Numbered from the stretch's first letter, positions 46,780-60,710 are shown. The stretch is DNA of 64,000 bases from Parasponia andersonii (GCA_002914805.1 JXTB01000035.1:1170571-1234570), one strand, 5' to 3'. Numbers and translations: made by a program. Notes: generated by a model from the letters alone, not told the origin.

Positions 46780-49184
46780 AAATGGCCTACTAAAAATACA
46801 AAATTCACCGAGAGGAAAAAAAAACGAAAAAGAAATATAAAATGAAAAAATTTATTTAAACAAGTTCAAGAAAAAATGCAATTATCATACAAAAATCTAG
46901 TGAAATGAAACAATAAAAAAGAAGCAAAGGAACGAATTAACAAAAAAAAAAAACAAAACGTATAATACAATTTAAACAAATAAAAATACAGGTAATAAAT
47001 ATTAAATACTACTAAATAAGACAAAGGACAGAAAGAAGAGAAAAAGCAAAAAAGACGAAACAAGAAAACCAAAGTAATAAAGACGACAAAGAAAATAAAA
47101 AAGAAAGAGAAGATTAAAAAGGGGTGTGTAGTGCTGTGTAAATTGTAATGCAGCTTCTTTTTTGTAACGGCCACACCCACATGGATAACAACCTCTTGAC
47201 ACGCACTGCGCAGTGCAACTTTTTGTGCGAGCCGTATTTTCTGAAAGTGAAATCGTATTTTTCAAAATATTATATTCCGAACACTGCATAAATAAAAAGC
47301 TGGGGCCAAAGGTAGTACTTGCTCTAATTTCCTCTATAATTATTAGTTTACTTAATTTTTTAAAATTAAGTTTTACTGTAAAATGACAAATTAGTTCATT
47401 AGTTTTACATTTTTCATTTTATTTATAAAAAATATATTAAAAAAAAGAATTTTTATGAAATAAGTATTTAATATATTTTATTAAAAAAATTACTTAATTG
47501 TATCAATTTGAATCAATTTTGTTTCAAGCATGTTCAACTAAATGTACGAATTTCAACTTGTGTTGTCGTATTATGACTTAGATTGTCAACCAGTAATTTC
47601 CAAATTAAATCAATATATGTACGCTCTTCTCTTCTTCACCATCTGAAAGTGAGAAATCTTGCTCTTTTTGTGTAACTAAGGTGATTTAATTGTAGAAGAA
47701 CTCTAATCCTCAAGTTCTTTTGTTCTCGTGTTCAAGATTGTGTTATTCAAATTCTCTTTACTATGGACTATTCTCAATAATCTTTCTTGATAGTTTGACA
47801 TAATTGATCCTAAAATTGTATCTAGATACTCAATCCCAAATTAAGTATACCACTTAGTCTTGTTTAATTTGTTTAGACGATGAATTTATTTAATTGGAAG
47901 AAAATTCGCTCTGTAGTTGCATTGGATTCTCCTTAAATAATAACATATTGCTTTTGCTTGAAACAAAGAAAATTAATGTCGTGCAAAAATAAAAAATAAA
48001 AATTGTCAGATGGTTTCATTAGATGAGTAATTATAGCAAATATGCTTTGGTTTCCCTTGATTTTAGTAAATATATGTTTTGTCCTTTTGCTGGTTGATGG
48101 GGATATTTATCAGCCAATATACTATTACACTAGGCATATCAATGAATTTATTGGCTAATTATATCAACTATATGATATATTTAGTTCATATACAATATAC
48201 GAGATTTTATATTGAATAGATCAACTTTTATTCTATAGATGTCAATTGATATATTCGATCATTTTACTACGTAGTTTGAAAAACACATGTTTGATATTTA
48301 CAGCTTCAATTATTAATGATCTGCATCTGCATTTCTTTATTGGAGTACTATCCTGTGCAATAATTTCGTAAATTTGGTTTTATCAATAAAATATATGACA
48401 CTTTTCGTTTGCTGGTAACAAATACACGACCATTATTAAACGTACCTGTTAAATAATGTAACTGCAGATTGAAAACTTACAGCAAGACTTCAAAACTTAT
48501 TTATTTTATTTTGTTTTACCTGTTGTTATTATATCATTATTACTATTTTTGCAAAACAAGATCAAATTATACCAAACTTCCTTGGTCAAGCAGATTGAAC
48601 TGAAATAAATGCAGACAAAATTTTGAAGCAACTTAAGCTAAAATCTATGGATGTAATGTGGTGAAATGGAAAGATACCAACCCGAATGAATCTATCAAGA
48701 CAACAAAAAAGATATCTATACATATTTCAAATAGCTCAGCCGAAATTGTTATAGTTCCTTCACTAAAACTAACTCAAATCCTCCATCCACACTTGCGAAT
48801 GACTAACAGTACTACAGCCACCTGCAAACCAATCAACCAATAAATGAATTTCTGTACAAAATTCCTAACTATTTGTGGGGGATTTGTTGCAGAAGAAAAT
48901 TTCAACATAAGCAGGGGAACTTCAAGAACTTTTCCTCTTCAACACTTTTCCTTCCAACTTTCTTGCTGATTCTAAAAACCACTTCTTCCTAAACACCTCA
49001 AGAGTTGCTCTACTTCATGCCTAAAGTTCAACATGTAGTAGATCATTTCCCTCCTCTCCGCTAAACCAATCGTTCTAAGTGTGTGATTCTCATGAAAGTA
49101 GCTATACATACAAGGGAACTGATACAATGATACTCCACACAAAAAGCATTCGACTTGTCTAATTATACATAAGTTATAGCTTCT
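46780..49184. other. AT-rich intergenic sequence and 3' UTR of the next gene
   Basis: No gene is supported. 46866-47150 is a strand-biased A-rich stretch. A perfect 14-bp palindrome GCACTGCGCAGTGC lies at 47203-47216. The last few hundred bases before 49185 are the probable 3' UTR of the DUF630/DUF632 gene. Confidence 0.5.
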
Positions 49185-52100
49185 TTATGATCCTCCGGAA
49201 TTTTGAAGTCTGACTTGCTCATGAACTTTAAGAACTTCTGAAGTGAAGTTACCCAAGGCCTCGAAAATTGGGGTCAAGCCCGCTTGTAAACTATTTGAAG
49301 CTACATCATGAACCAATTTGATCGCCTCCTTATGCCTTGCTTTCTCCTCAGCTAATTTCTTTCGCATAGAATCTAAATCCACCTTTAGATCATCCAGTGG
49401 AGAAATTCCACTCCCAGAAGGAACTCTTGACAGAGCAGTTTTGTCCGAAGATGCATCGCGTTCCTGCTGTAGTTTTCCATTCTCCATACGCAAATGTCTA
49501 AGACGCTTCTCAAAATCCTTAGAAAGGAACTCTGCTTTTATCCTCTGACGTTGCTCCTCACCCTGCCTTTCCCATAATTGGTGTACTGTTGCAGCAAATT
49601 CATTCATTGCGCTTGATACCCCTTTTTCTGAAATTCTTTCCATTGCTTGAAACCAATCATTGCAAATTATGAAAATTGTTGGGGCTCCTATCCGGCTTGG
49701 GGAGAAAGGAGCTATACCATCAGCTGTTTCTTCAGGTTCATGGAGAAGACACCTTAAGAGCCATCCATTCAAGGACTCAACATAGGATTTTTGGGTGTTA
49801 ATCCAACTGTTAAAGTTGTTGCACCAATTAAGAAGCTCCATTTCAAGTTCAACAGTAGCTTTCAGACCAGTATCTCTTCGAAAACCAGTGTGCACTTTAA
49901 GAGAGCGCATTTTGCTCTCCATGATAGCTTGGAACTGTTTCTGGTGGCATTTAAGCATTGCCTTCCACATTCTTATCAATCTGCACATTAAAGACGAACA
50001 TCATTAGCAAATCAAACCCTGAGAAATTAACAAATTATAAAAGCCTCATCGATGTATCAAATTCAGTTTCATGCCATGACAACAAAACATTGAATCTCTT
50101 ATCCTTTCCAACAACTTTTACAACGTGGAAGCAAAGAAATGTGGGCATGTGCAAATGTATTTGCCGTTGCAGGTATTATATAATGTATAGGGGGCCTGCT
50201 AAAGAGTATTTGCAAGTTGCAAGCATTAGATATTCTAACCAGCAGGTCTCTTGGCATCAATCAAACCAAAATTTTGATGTACAATTAAAGAATATAGCAA
50301 TTCCCCAGCCGGTCAGAGGAAATAAAATATATCCAAATCAGATTACACCTATTCCACAAAGGCAAGCTTATATCGGAAAATACCATGAACATAGTTCAGA
50401 AATTTGTAATTTAGAAACATCAATATCACCCATCGACAGTCGGCTAATATTCAACCACTACCACTTCACTGACAAAACTACTACTTGGCACAATGTCTGT
50501 CATTTCTTATTAAGGTAACCCAGAGAGAAGGGTTGGACGACCAACTGCCTTCTCAAAGATACGCAATACAAACTGAATATATCCAGTAATCATTAAACAC
50601 AGAACCAAATATAACGGACAATGATATTGGAGCAACCAAATATAACAGACAGAAGATGAAGCAATTCAATACCCATGAATTAATTCTGTGACTTGAGGCA
50701 GCAATTCTTCATCCCTCAACTTGTGTATCCTGGTTGCTATGGCATCAACAGCTTTAATACAAACATTTATTTTTGTCAGCAACTTTCTCATTGAAGCCTG
50801 GGCAGCATCAATCTTACTAGATTCAGCTCCATGCTCATCTAGGTATTTTAGTCTCTTGCACGTCTTTTCATAAATAACACGGAGCCTTTCTTCATCCTAA
50901 TGCACAAGCAAACAAATACTAATCAAGAAAAAGTGAACGAGAAGAAACACCAAAGCACTAAAAACTCAAAAATTTATGATTGGAACATAGAACTGAATTT
51001 TTTTATTAAAAAAAATAGAATTATGTATCTGACTTTAGTAGGGGAACTATTCCCATATGAAAATTCAACTAGTGCATATAGGAATCACGATCCACCATAA
51101 TCCAACGAGCATGCCTTTAACTTTTAGTTACTAATTTTCACTACAAAGTAACAAAATTCATGTATACGTTTTAACAAGTACGAATTTTCGTCATAAGAGC
51201 AAATCTAAGAACCAAGAATTTCATTTTTATTCTTCGAGTCCACACCTTAACTTCTTTATACAATTTCTTCTCCCATGCGTAAAGTTTCTCCAATGTTGAT
51301 GAAAGGTTTCCAGACTTCAAGTTGAATTCTTTTCCAGGTTCACCACGGTATGCTTTTGCCAATTTCATTGTTCTAGATGATATCCGTATAGATGGCCTGG
51401 ATGGAGGCTGTGAAGATAACATGGAAGGTGCTATAAGATACAGGATCCTGGAAAAGATCACTGCATAGAGATGCATAAGTTTCAATTGATTAGTGAAGTG
51501 CTTGTTCATAAAGAAAAACTTAAGCATCATTTTCTCCAATTGAAACCATGAAACTAATTCATATGCGACAGTTTCACAACTTTTCAGCTTTACTTCATAA
51601 TACAATAAATATCAAAGACTTCTATTTTTCTCATATCTTATCTTAATTCGCTTTCATATTTGCACAGGAAACCCAATAGACAGAGAGATAACATTTTAAA
51701 AACAATGGAAGATATGTATAGGTCTTCAATGGTACTTTATAAGTAAGAATGTAAGACAACTTTCAAAAAAGCTAAAACAAAGTAGATCTTAAGAAACAGG
51801 TAAGAGACCGTCTTATAATCATCTATCAACACTGAAATTGTGTAAAAGGAGAGTGGCTTAATTACTCTATCTCCCAGAGCCTTTTCAAAAGAAAAATCTT
51901 CGAGCAATCTCATATAAACAGCGTGAGCCGATACTACGTGTAATTTACGAACGCGATTCAAATTAAGGTTTGGGCCAGTCGACATAGTTATGCCTCAGTA
52001 GGTTATCAATTGAAAGGGTCTTTCACAAATTCAGTGAGAAAAATTATCATATAAGATGACTTTCCACGACAACACGGATGAGAAATAATACCAATTTTTG

Positions 52101-53640
52101 AAATTTTCACTTAAAACACATTTTTAGAAAAGGACACATCTCAAATAAAACAAACAAAAGCTAAAAACACTGTAGAGGACAGTAGATTCATTCGACTTTT
52201 ACCTTTTAATGCAGTGGCTCTAGGCTGATACGGCAAGTTGCCTACCTCAAGCAACACACCTACCTCCTTCCCAAAACTAGAAGCAGTCTCAAATTCATCC
52301 CTAATTTCCTTGACAACTTCTTGAAGGTCCCTTGTACCATGTACTGACAATGTTGTCAAACTACTCCTCTTGGAAGACTCAACTTCCAAATTTGGTGCCT
52401 CATCAACCTCAAAACTCACTCCTTTCTTCCTAGTAGACCCTTCTTCAGGGCTTTTAGACACAGTTGTGTCAATTGTATCAATCGTCTCTGAACTGCTCTT
52501 TATATCTGTCTCCTGAACAGACTCTGGACTATCGTTGCTTCTCAATGGCACTGGTCTTGAGCTTCCGTCACTGCTCTGATGCGACGATGGTACAGCCCTT
52601 GAAGTACCCTCCCCTGAATTCTTATTCCTGCTGAAGTTATCCTCATTCATCTTTTTCTTTGCCTTGACCTTCAATCCTTCTGGCTCTGTTTCATCTTCCA
52701 ACTCAGGAATCCCCTCCCTCTCCCTCACTTCCTTCGAATCCGGACTACTCGTGTTTGACCCGTATCCATATCTCATAGTAGGATAGTTAGCCGGGTAACC
52801 ACTGTTATCATAAGTATCAAAGAAATTGAGATAATCCCAGGTGGAAACTCTCGGTGGCGAAGGCGGAGCTGGCGGCGGACTCGGCTGCCTGTACTGATAA
52901 TCACTTGGTTGCGACGGTGAACCCATTGAGAAACCGAAAAACCCACCACCATTACTACTATGCTGCGGATAACCCGAGTACCCATAAGACGAATCTGACC
53001 ATTGTCCAGTCGTGGCACTAGTATACCTTTCAGTATCAGGCTCCTCGTACACCATGGACTGTACGGCCGTTCCGGACCTCTTCGCGTAATACATATAGGA
53101 ATTAACTCCGGGAGAAGGAATCTGATAGGCCCAATCGCTCGGAGGGTAGCTTTGAGGAAAGGGTCTCTGGCTATGGCTCTCCCCCTTAGGACTATCCTCA
53201 ACATGAATGTGACCCGACCCGGACCCCAATTCGGAATCCGAGTCGGACCCAGATGACAAATGCAAATGCGAGTCCTCAATCTCATCCACTTCCTCCGGCG
53301 AATTGAGATGCGAGGTAGAAATCGAAGTCGAAGACGACGAGTTCTTGCTTTCATCGCCAACTCCGGGTGGCTTCGGTTTATTCTTCTTCCTTTTACCTTC
53401 GTCAGACGGCAATGTGAGGACCGGAGAGCCTGGAAAAGAAGAAGAGTCCGCGGCGACGACGAGCTCTTCCTCGACGAATTTTCTAAGGGCGTCGCCAATG
53501 TCCTTGAGGGACTGGAAGTAGGAGACGTGGGCAGCGGCAAGAGCGTAGCGGTGATCCGACGCCGTTTTGACTAAGTCCTTCCGCTCTCTGCAAAGTGTGA
53601 CCAACGGCAAGTCGTCGACCTTGGAATTTCCGCAGCCCAT
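49185..53640 (-). CDS. DUF630/DUF632 domain protein (NRG2/APSR1/REL2-type family)
   Basis: Four exons on the - strand: 53640-52203, 51460-51246, 50896-50673 and 49980-49185. All are GT-AG and in phase, giving 890 aa, within the usual family range. Residues 1-60 are DUF630: MGCGNSKVDD (Gly2 suits N-myristoylation, Cys3 palmitoylation), then CRERKDLVK and LAAAHVSYFQSLKDIGDALR. A Ser/Pro/acidic linker follows, with a Pro-rich run (PPPAPPSPP, about 254-264) and the conserved STWDYLNFFD. DUF632 starts near residue 440 (LQEVVKEIRDEFETAS) and continues through LEKLYAWEKKLYKEVK into the last exon. That exon carries a Lys/Glu-rich coiled coil (LRMENGKLQQE, KKLAEEKARHKEA) that led to the old bZIP-like label. 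Family members act in nitrate regulation (NRG2), phosphate-linked root growth and leaf shape. Which role this one has is not shown here. Confidence 0.95.
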
Positions 53641-53687
53641 ATATTATTCACCGCACAGAACAAAACCAAAACCAGAAGAAACTGCTT

Positions 53688-53746
53688 CTCCTTCTCCTTC
53701 TCCTTCTCCTTCTTCTTCTTCTTCTTCTTCTTCTTCTTCTTCTAGT
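53688..53746. repeat. (CTTCTC)/(CTT)n microsatellite in 5' leader
   Basis: CTTCTC repeats pass into a pure CTT run (GAA on the coding strand) 48-106 bp upstream of the DUF630/DUF632 ATG, hence probably in the 5' UTR. Confidence 0.93.
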
Positions 53747-54159
53747 TCTTCACCATGGCTAGTAGTACTAGTAGTATCAACAATCCTCATGGTCTTCCTT
53801 TTGGTCTTCTCCATGCCTGTCCGTACAAACGAAGCATCGTGAAGAACAACCCCAGATCCAAAGATGATCTACCCAACAAAGAAAATCAATTTTCAGACAG
53901 AAATAAGGGGGAAAAAAAAAACCTCACTGGGGAATTTATCAATTTAAAGAGAAAGAAACCCTAGAATCCAGCAGAAGCAGAGCAACACATGCAAACACAA
54001 CCATGTACAGAGTCTATACACACACATACATATATGTACGTACCATGTATACATGGCTCCCCTCCCCTATTCCCAATGGGGTATTCTCTTTAGTGTGGGA
54101 AATTAAATTTCTGAAAAAAAAAAGAAAGAAATATAAATAAAAAAAACTGGAGTGACTGA

Positions 54160-54350
54160 CAGAGAGAGAGAGAGAGAGAGGGGATGAATTTGGAAGGGGT
54201 GCATGAAAACGAGTGATTACGGGGATGCAAATCTGACCGTTGAGATCGACGACGGGGCTGAGTAATGACCGTCCATGCAGATAGATAGAGAGAGAGAACC
54301 CGACACTCAGAACTCGTCCCAATTTGATGTATGAAATCTGAGACAGAGGG

Positions 54351-54382
<32 letters not shown>

Positions 54383-54385
54383 AGA
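54160..54385. repeat. (GA)n microsatellites in the DUF630/DUF632 promoter/leader
   Basis: GA runs lie at about 54161-54180 and 54355-54382. They are CT on the coding strand, the Y-patch orientation seen near plant start sites. Confidence 0.85.
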
Positions 54386-56804
54386 AAAACAGGGATTTTT
54401 GTATTTGAAAATTGGAAAAATCTGAGAATTGAATTGAATTATTAAATAAGGGCATGAGCATGGGAATGCGTGATGTTAGAGATCTGTTCCATTAGTCTGG
54501 TGTGGTGTGTGAGCTGCGTTTTGGGTTTTTTTTTTTTTTTTTTTTTGGTAATTTGAATTTCTATTTCAGAGTTCAGACTTTTTCTGTCTATGGTGAAAAA
54601 GAAGGCTCCTAGAACCCGCCACTGGAATACGGGACATTGTCATTATTACCATTTTCAAGCCTTTTCTTTTTTAATTTTATTGTACAATTAAATAAAATCT
54701 GAAAATTTAAATAAATAAAAGTAAAATATTAACTTGGAGAAAAATCATTCCACGTGGTTGTAATCAGTAACCTTGTAATAAGTAGATTATTCTTATTTAC
54801 TAAAATTGTCTTGAATTGTCAAGGGCCCCTTTAATAATTTATTTATTTATTTTCCATGTTCGAGTTTTTCAGCTTTCTTACTTTCTGTCTTCTTTTTCAG
54901 TTTTTTTTTTCTGAGTTTTTTTTCCTTTCTGCTAAAAGTACTCTCATATCTAGTTAGTTATTATTTTAGGGTTTTCTTTGCTGCACAAAGCAGATGATAT
55001 GATTTTTTTTTTTACTTCGTTATTATAAGTTTTTATTTTTTCAAGTGCAAAGTATAATGGCCGTTGATAGAAGTTAATCCAAATTTTTAGATTAACGAAA
55101 ATGTTGAAAATAATGATATAAATGTGTAATATTTAAAATAATTATGTTTGATCGTATATAATAATTTTTTTTAGAATTTTTGAAATATTAGATAATTATG
55201 TTAAATTACGTATATAAGTACGTGTTTAAATTAAACTTAAAAAATAATTATTAAATTAAATTATTTATAAAATAATAAAATTTATTAATATAAAATAAAA
55301 TAATTTGTTATGATTTTTATGATGTATTTTTTTTGTTTTACTTTTTTAGGGTGAGTTTTAGACAAAAGATTATATAAAATTCACCTGTTTTGATAATGTT
55401 AAAATGATCTCCACTTAAGAAAATTTGATTTCTGAGATAATTATTTTACTAAGTGTTAAAATGATACCAAATATAGAGATAAATTGAAATACTCATTCCT
55501 AGATAAAATTATTCTATACTAAACAACTTAGATAAACATTATCTTGTAATCCTATTCCCAGCAAAAAATAAAAAGAAAATCTTGTAATCATAGCGACTCC
55601 AGAGTCACCCAACCCTATAAATTCCAATATATCACTCACATGGCTGCCCTCTCTTTAACAAGCTCAATCAATTAAAAATTTCTATTTGTAGAAAAGCTAT
55701 CTATCTCTTTCTCATAGCTTCAATCCACGGGTTTCTAACATGCTGTAAGGGATGTCTTAATAAATCATTCCGAATGTAGTGATAGTGTATTAAAAATATA
55801 GATATACGGAGGTTTTGTCCTATTTGATTTTAGAATTACGTGAATTTTATTAGTTTTTATTATTTTTGTACGTATTTTACTAGTATTTTTATAAATATGA
55901 GGCTTTCGATATTTAAATTTAGAAGATTTTATTTTATCAAATATCACTTTTTTCAGAAAACTCATTCTCATATCAGTTTAATGAACCTGGAAGATAATTT
56001 TAACAAATTGAAACATCTCACACGTAGAACTCTAATATATCTCATCATGTATTTATGTGAACATCATTTATATATATTTTGTGTGCATGATTTATTCCTC
56101 CATAATTTTGTCGATTGTTTACTAGTAAAGATTATCTCTAATTTGATTCTTGTATTTTGTGATCCTATTATTGTTTTTATGAGTTTTGATAAAAGTGATT
56201 ATATTATTGTTATTGGTGAATTGAAAGTCATCGTTTAATCTAAAAAAAAAAAAAGAAAATCTCTATTTGTATTTCTAAAATCAAAATAATAATAAGTAAA
56301 TAAATCTCTTATAATATTAATTTATGCATTATGCATCTATACGCACTAGCGGATTACATAAGTTAAGGCTATATGTATCTCTTTGTTCTTATTTACTTTA
56401 GTTCCAGTTCTTAAACAATAATTAATGTTTTCTAATTTCACCATAAAATATTGGGCATTTTTTTCAGTCAATTGGGGACATGATATAAAACTATATACTA
56501 ATATAAATTCTTACGAATAGACACTAATAAAACCAATGAGAGTTTAATTAATATTATGTACACTGAATATATATATATATATATATACAGAAAATTTGGA
56601 TTGAATTGGCCTGTTGGGTTATACGGGATTATGTACACTCCTAATATTATGTACCGCATAACAAATGCAAAAACTTCATATGAGTTTCCAAGTTTCCAGC
56701 AATAAATAGATAAAAACTTCATAAGACTCAAAGAGTCAAAATGCAACTGAGTTTCTACGTAATAGCTCGTGCTCTTATATGATATCAGCAAATTTTATAA
56801 TGGT
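54386..56804. other. AT-rich intergenic sequence
   Basis: A T-run lies at 54524-54545 and an AT microsatellite near 56566-56586. The 132-residue frame at 55840-56238 (+) has no recognisable motif or splice context and is not called. Nothing else is supported. Confidence 0.5.
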
Positions 56805-56814
56805 TTTCTTAAAA

Positions 56815-57402
56815 GAATTAACTACCAAAAAATACCGTAAAACTATGCACTTTCTGTAAAATCACTCTGCAAAAAAATATCTCCACAATTAAAATCTCAA
56901 AAAATTTATATTCTTTGCCCAAAGTTTTTCTACTTTGCCTTTTTTAAAAAGTTGAAAGCAGATTAAGTTCATCTTATTCTAACTTCCAAACAGATAAAAC
57001 CTCTCATTTGTTTTGGCTTCGTTTTTCTTCTTTCTTCCTTTTGTTGTTTCTTTTCTTCCCCCCCCCCCCCCCCCCCCAAACCCAAATTTCCCATATAATA
57101 CGAGGTTGCTTTGTAATTGTTCCTATTTTTTTTTTCCTCCTTTTTCTATTTAATAATTTTTTTCAATTGGGTTTTCTACTAGTTTTTAGGTTTGGTATCA
57201 AGGATTAGCTATTCTATGCTATTTCTAAACTATTTATCAGAGGCAAGATTGTCTTTTTATAGCTTAAATTTGGAAAAATCAGAGCAGAGAGTATACATTT
57301 TTTGAGATTTTAAAATTGGAGGTATTTTTTTTTGTAGAGTCCAAAATATGATATCGATTTTGTAGAAAGTACATAGTTGATAGTATTTTTTGCCGTTAAA
57401 TC
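56815..57402. mobile_element. Mutator-like MITE with long inverted ends and 10-bp target duplication
   Basis: Terminal inverted repeats of about 100 bases match by eye: GAATTAACTACCAAAAAATA against GATTTAACGGCAAAAAATAC on the complement. Shared inner blocks are TATGCACTTTCT / TATGTACTTTCT and TTAAAATCTCAAAAAAT. The sequence TTTCTTAAAA flanks both sides (56805-56814 and 57403-57412). Long TIRs with a 9-10-bp duplication define Mutator-like elements. No transposase; the centre has a poly-C run. Confidence 0.9.
57058..57077. repeat. Poly-C run of about 20
   Basis: Twenty consecutive C (G on the other strand) inside the Mutator-like MITE. Such runs are rare in AT-rich plant DNA, and their length is sequencing-sensitive. 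Confidence 0.95.
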
Positions 57403-57412
57403 TTTCTTAAAA

Positions 57413-57678
57413 CCCCAAGAATTGCTCCTGTTTTATTATTATTATTTCACCCAAAGATTGATTTTTTTTTTCATTTTCATTTTCTATTTTCAATGATTTA
57501 TAAGTTAATTGTCCCCTCAAACAGAAAAATAATTTTATTGTTCAAATATACCATCTAGACTGCCCGTCAACATTTTATAAATTTCAAAAATATTTGAACA
57601 TTATAACGCGTAGAAAAATTTTACACATGATGACAGAAGTTATTTGCCTTGCTAAAAATATACAATAAGATGAGGTAG

Positions 57679-57716
<38 letters not shown>

Positions 57717-59660
57717 GCATAAAGGATTATAATAATGGTATCAAGGATTTGACTATTTGACACGTACAAATAATTCCTAAAAATTAATTACTATTAGTAA
57801 CACCATATATTTCCTAAAGTTATGTTAAAATATATTTTTTAGATTACCAATAAACATGAAATACAAGAAATTAACTCATTTTCCCCTAAAAGGACTGCAG
57901 CAAGAAAGTTAAATAAAATTTATAGCTATGGTGTTACTCGGATCAAATAGGACCTCATAGTTAATGGATTTAATTCTTTAATTTAGCTCAAAAATAAAAC
58001 AGCACACAACTTTTGAATGGAGCATTGTACTTATATTATATATATAACGTTAATTCTTTTTAAATGATAAACGTGGAATAAATTTCGGTAGTTATATATT
58101 TCTTCTTCTTCTTCCTTTTTTTTTTTAATAAAAAATGCAGAATCTCATATATTTATCATGAATATTATTATTGGTTGCCACCCAACCATAATGCTCGATG
58201 GCACATAAAACAGTAAAATTTTAGAGTAAAGAGAGATACAGAGATGCTCACAAATAGCGCAACTCTCTCTCTTTCTCTCTCTCTCTCTCTCTGTACATGT
58301 ATATAACTCAGGGGTATTTTAGGAATTGCGCATGTGGGGTCTATTTAGTTTGCAATCACACCTAATCCCCTCCATAATTGGGTCCCGGAAAAAACAGTCC
58401 TTCTGAAGAGACAAAACTTCGTTAACAAAATAAGGAAAAAAAGTGTGTCAAAAAAGAAAACCATGTCTTGGAAACAATAAGCCAAAAGTGGGAGGAGTTG
58501 TTTGTGTGAAAGGGACTTTGGTACGTTGGATTATTTGACATCCGAGATAAATATGTGTAGTACACTATAAATTGGTATAGCCGTTTGTCGTTAAGTTTTT
58601 TGTTTGCGTTGTCGTCAAGTACAGGTTTGATGGAAAAAGTGCCCTTTTGTAATATTGGGTGGCTATTCCTCTTTCTTTGATACAATACAAGACACACAAA
58701 AGAGTTATTTTTCACTTAATTAATGATGAGTTGGGCTAATTCCGACCAACAACTTGGTCTACCAAGCAAATCAAACCTATTAAAAAAATAGAGATATAAA
58801 TAAATAAATGTATGAACTTAGGTGGGTGTAATTGGACCCTATCTTTTGATCCCCATGCTTTTAGTTTTGGGTGCCCTTTTCTCTTTTTTGCTTATAGCAT
58901 TTGGGATCCTCACTTGGATTTTCATTCCACTTTCTAACCTATATGATGTCGGATAAATTGAGAAAAGAAATAGAATCGGTAGGGAAAAAAAACAGAGAAA
59001 GAGAATTAAGTTAGAAATACGTGAATATGTTGAATAGCAATAGAATTAAAGACGGAAAACTTAATAATAATTTAATAATTAAATAAACTCAATTAATAAT
59101 AATATTCTTAATTGTACTAAGAATGTGCCGCATCACTGTAGTTTGAATATTTGTTTAAAAATATTTACTTTTAATACGTTATTTTGTTATTATTATTATT
59201 ATTATTATTTGTCTCTCAAACAATAATAAATTGGAAAACATAGAAACTATTGGAAAGGACCGTAACTAGTGAGTGCAGTGCCTTTTAAGCATTAAATTCA
59301 GATAACGGATTGATTAGGAATACATTTCTTGTAGTTTTTTATTCTCAAAAAAATCAAACTATACTTCACCCCTTAAAATTGCAAACATAAAATTTTTATT
59401 TCATTTCTGACATATTAATTATTGATGAAATCATCCTTATCCTCAGTATTTCGAAATCTAAATTATTTCCAAACAAATTATGAATTAGAAAATTTAGGTT
59501 TTGTTTCAAATTTTTAGTTGTCCGATAATAGTTTCCTATTAATTTGGAAATTGTTTGAAATAATTTATACTTTAAAACACTCATTGAGAAGTGTGTTTTT
59601 GTCAATTAAATTTACTCCCAAGAACTAGATGTTTCAGGGTAAAGTTGAAATCATATATCA
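57413..59660. other. AT-rich intergenic sequence
   Basis: Microsatellites only: AT near 57684-57712, CT near 58264-58293, TTA near 59185-59208. No gene is supported. Confidence 0.5.
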
Positions 59661-60005
59661 TAATTTCAAGGATGAAGTGTAATTTCTAATAACGAAGGGT
59701 TCAATTTTAAAAAATAAAAACTAGAGATAATATTTTGTAATAGACCCTTAAAATAACTTATGTATCGTGAGTTTATGAAGTGTAGTTTCCAAAATTGAAA
59801 GGTTAAATTTTAAAAAATAAAATAAAATAAACTAAGGGGGATAAATTTGTAATAGACTCTTAAATAACTCATGTATCGTGAGTTTATGAAGTGTAGTTTC
59901 CAAGAATGAAATGGTTAAACTTTTATAAAAATCAAAAATTTGAGAGGATATATTCGTAGGAGACCCTTAAATTAACTTCTTCATCGTGAGTCCTCTAAGT
60001 TCTAG
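59660..60005. repeat. Tandem repeat of about 111 bp, roughly three copies
   Basis: GTTTATGAAGTGTAGTTTCC occurs at 59771 and 59882, and an older copy precedes them. Each unit includes TGTAATAGACCCTTAAA- and TGTATCGTGAG-like blocks. Copies are diverged. Confidence 0.8.
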
Positions 60006-60380
60006 TCAGTCCCTTTTTTTTTTTTTTTTTTGCAAATTAAACATGATGCATTACAAAATAAACATTAAAATTGCAATCATTTTAAAATTTAAACAAAATT
60101 GTAACACATAATTGATTCATATTTGCCTTTTGATTTTGAATCAAAGCTGGGCTTTTTCTAAAATTAAGCATAATGAAAATACTGAAATTTATAACAAGTA
60201 AAAATTTTTGGACATTTTTCGTATTCGATAATTTTGTATATATTGTTTACATGGGCCTAAAGTTAGTTTTTATAATTTACGGTGAATTTACACAAATAAT
60301 TTGTTTTGAGATAAGGAATTGAAAAATTGAAATACTTTCTACATATTGAAAAGGGATAACTAAAAATAAATAAATAAATA

Positions 60381-60710
60381 CTCTAAGGTATGATATTTTT
60401 ATAATTTTAGCCATATATTTTTGACTTGTGTAAAATTATATATCCATATTTCAAATATCTGCAAATTTGTACCTTTTGTGTACAAATTGGATGATTTGTG
60501 CTATCTATTTTAAATTATTTTCAATAGATTTTTTATGTTAATAAACAAATTTAAGATATTCTCAATTTAGATTTTGTGTTTAGTGAGAAAGTTGTTGGTC
60601 AATTTATATACAGAAAATATAAATTTGCAAATATTTGAAATGCGGAGATATAATTCTAAACAGACCAAAAGAAAAGTAAAATTTACAAAAAGACTATACT
60701 TCATGATATA
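60381..60710. mobile_element. Foldback MITE with about 100-bp inverted ends
   Basis: The left arm carries AAAATTATATATCCATATTT and CAAATATCTGCAAATTTGTA. The complement of the right arm carries AGAATTATATCTCCGCATTT and CAAATATTTGCAAATTTATA. Long TIRs suggest a Mutator-like origin; I found no convincing target duplication. Confidence 0.75.

Noticed and set aside
52773..53574. Arg-rich frames overlapping exon 1 of the DUF630/DUF632 gene
   Set aside because: Alternate-frame shadows of a Ser/Pro-rich coding exon.
55840..56238. 132-residue + strand frame
   Set aside because: Hydrophobic AT-rich translation without domain, homolog memory or gene context.
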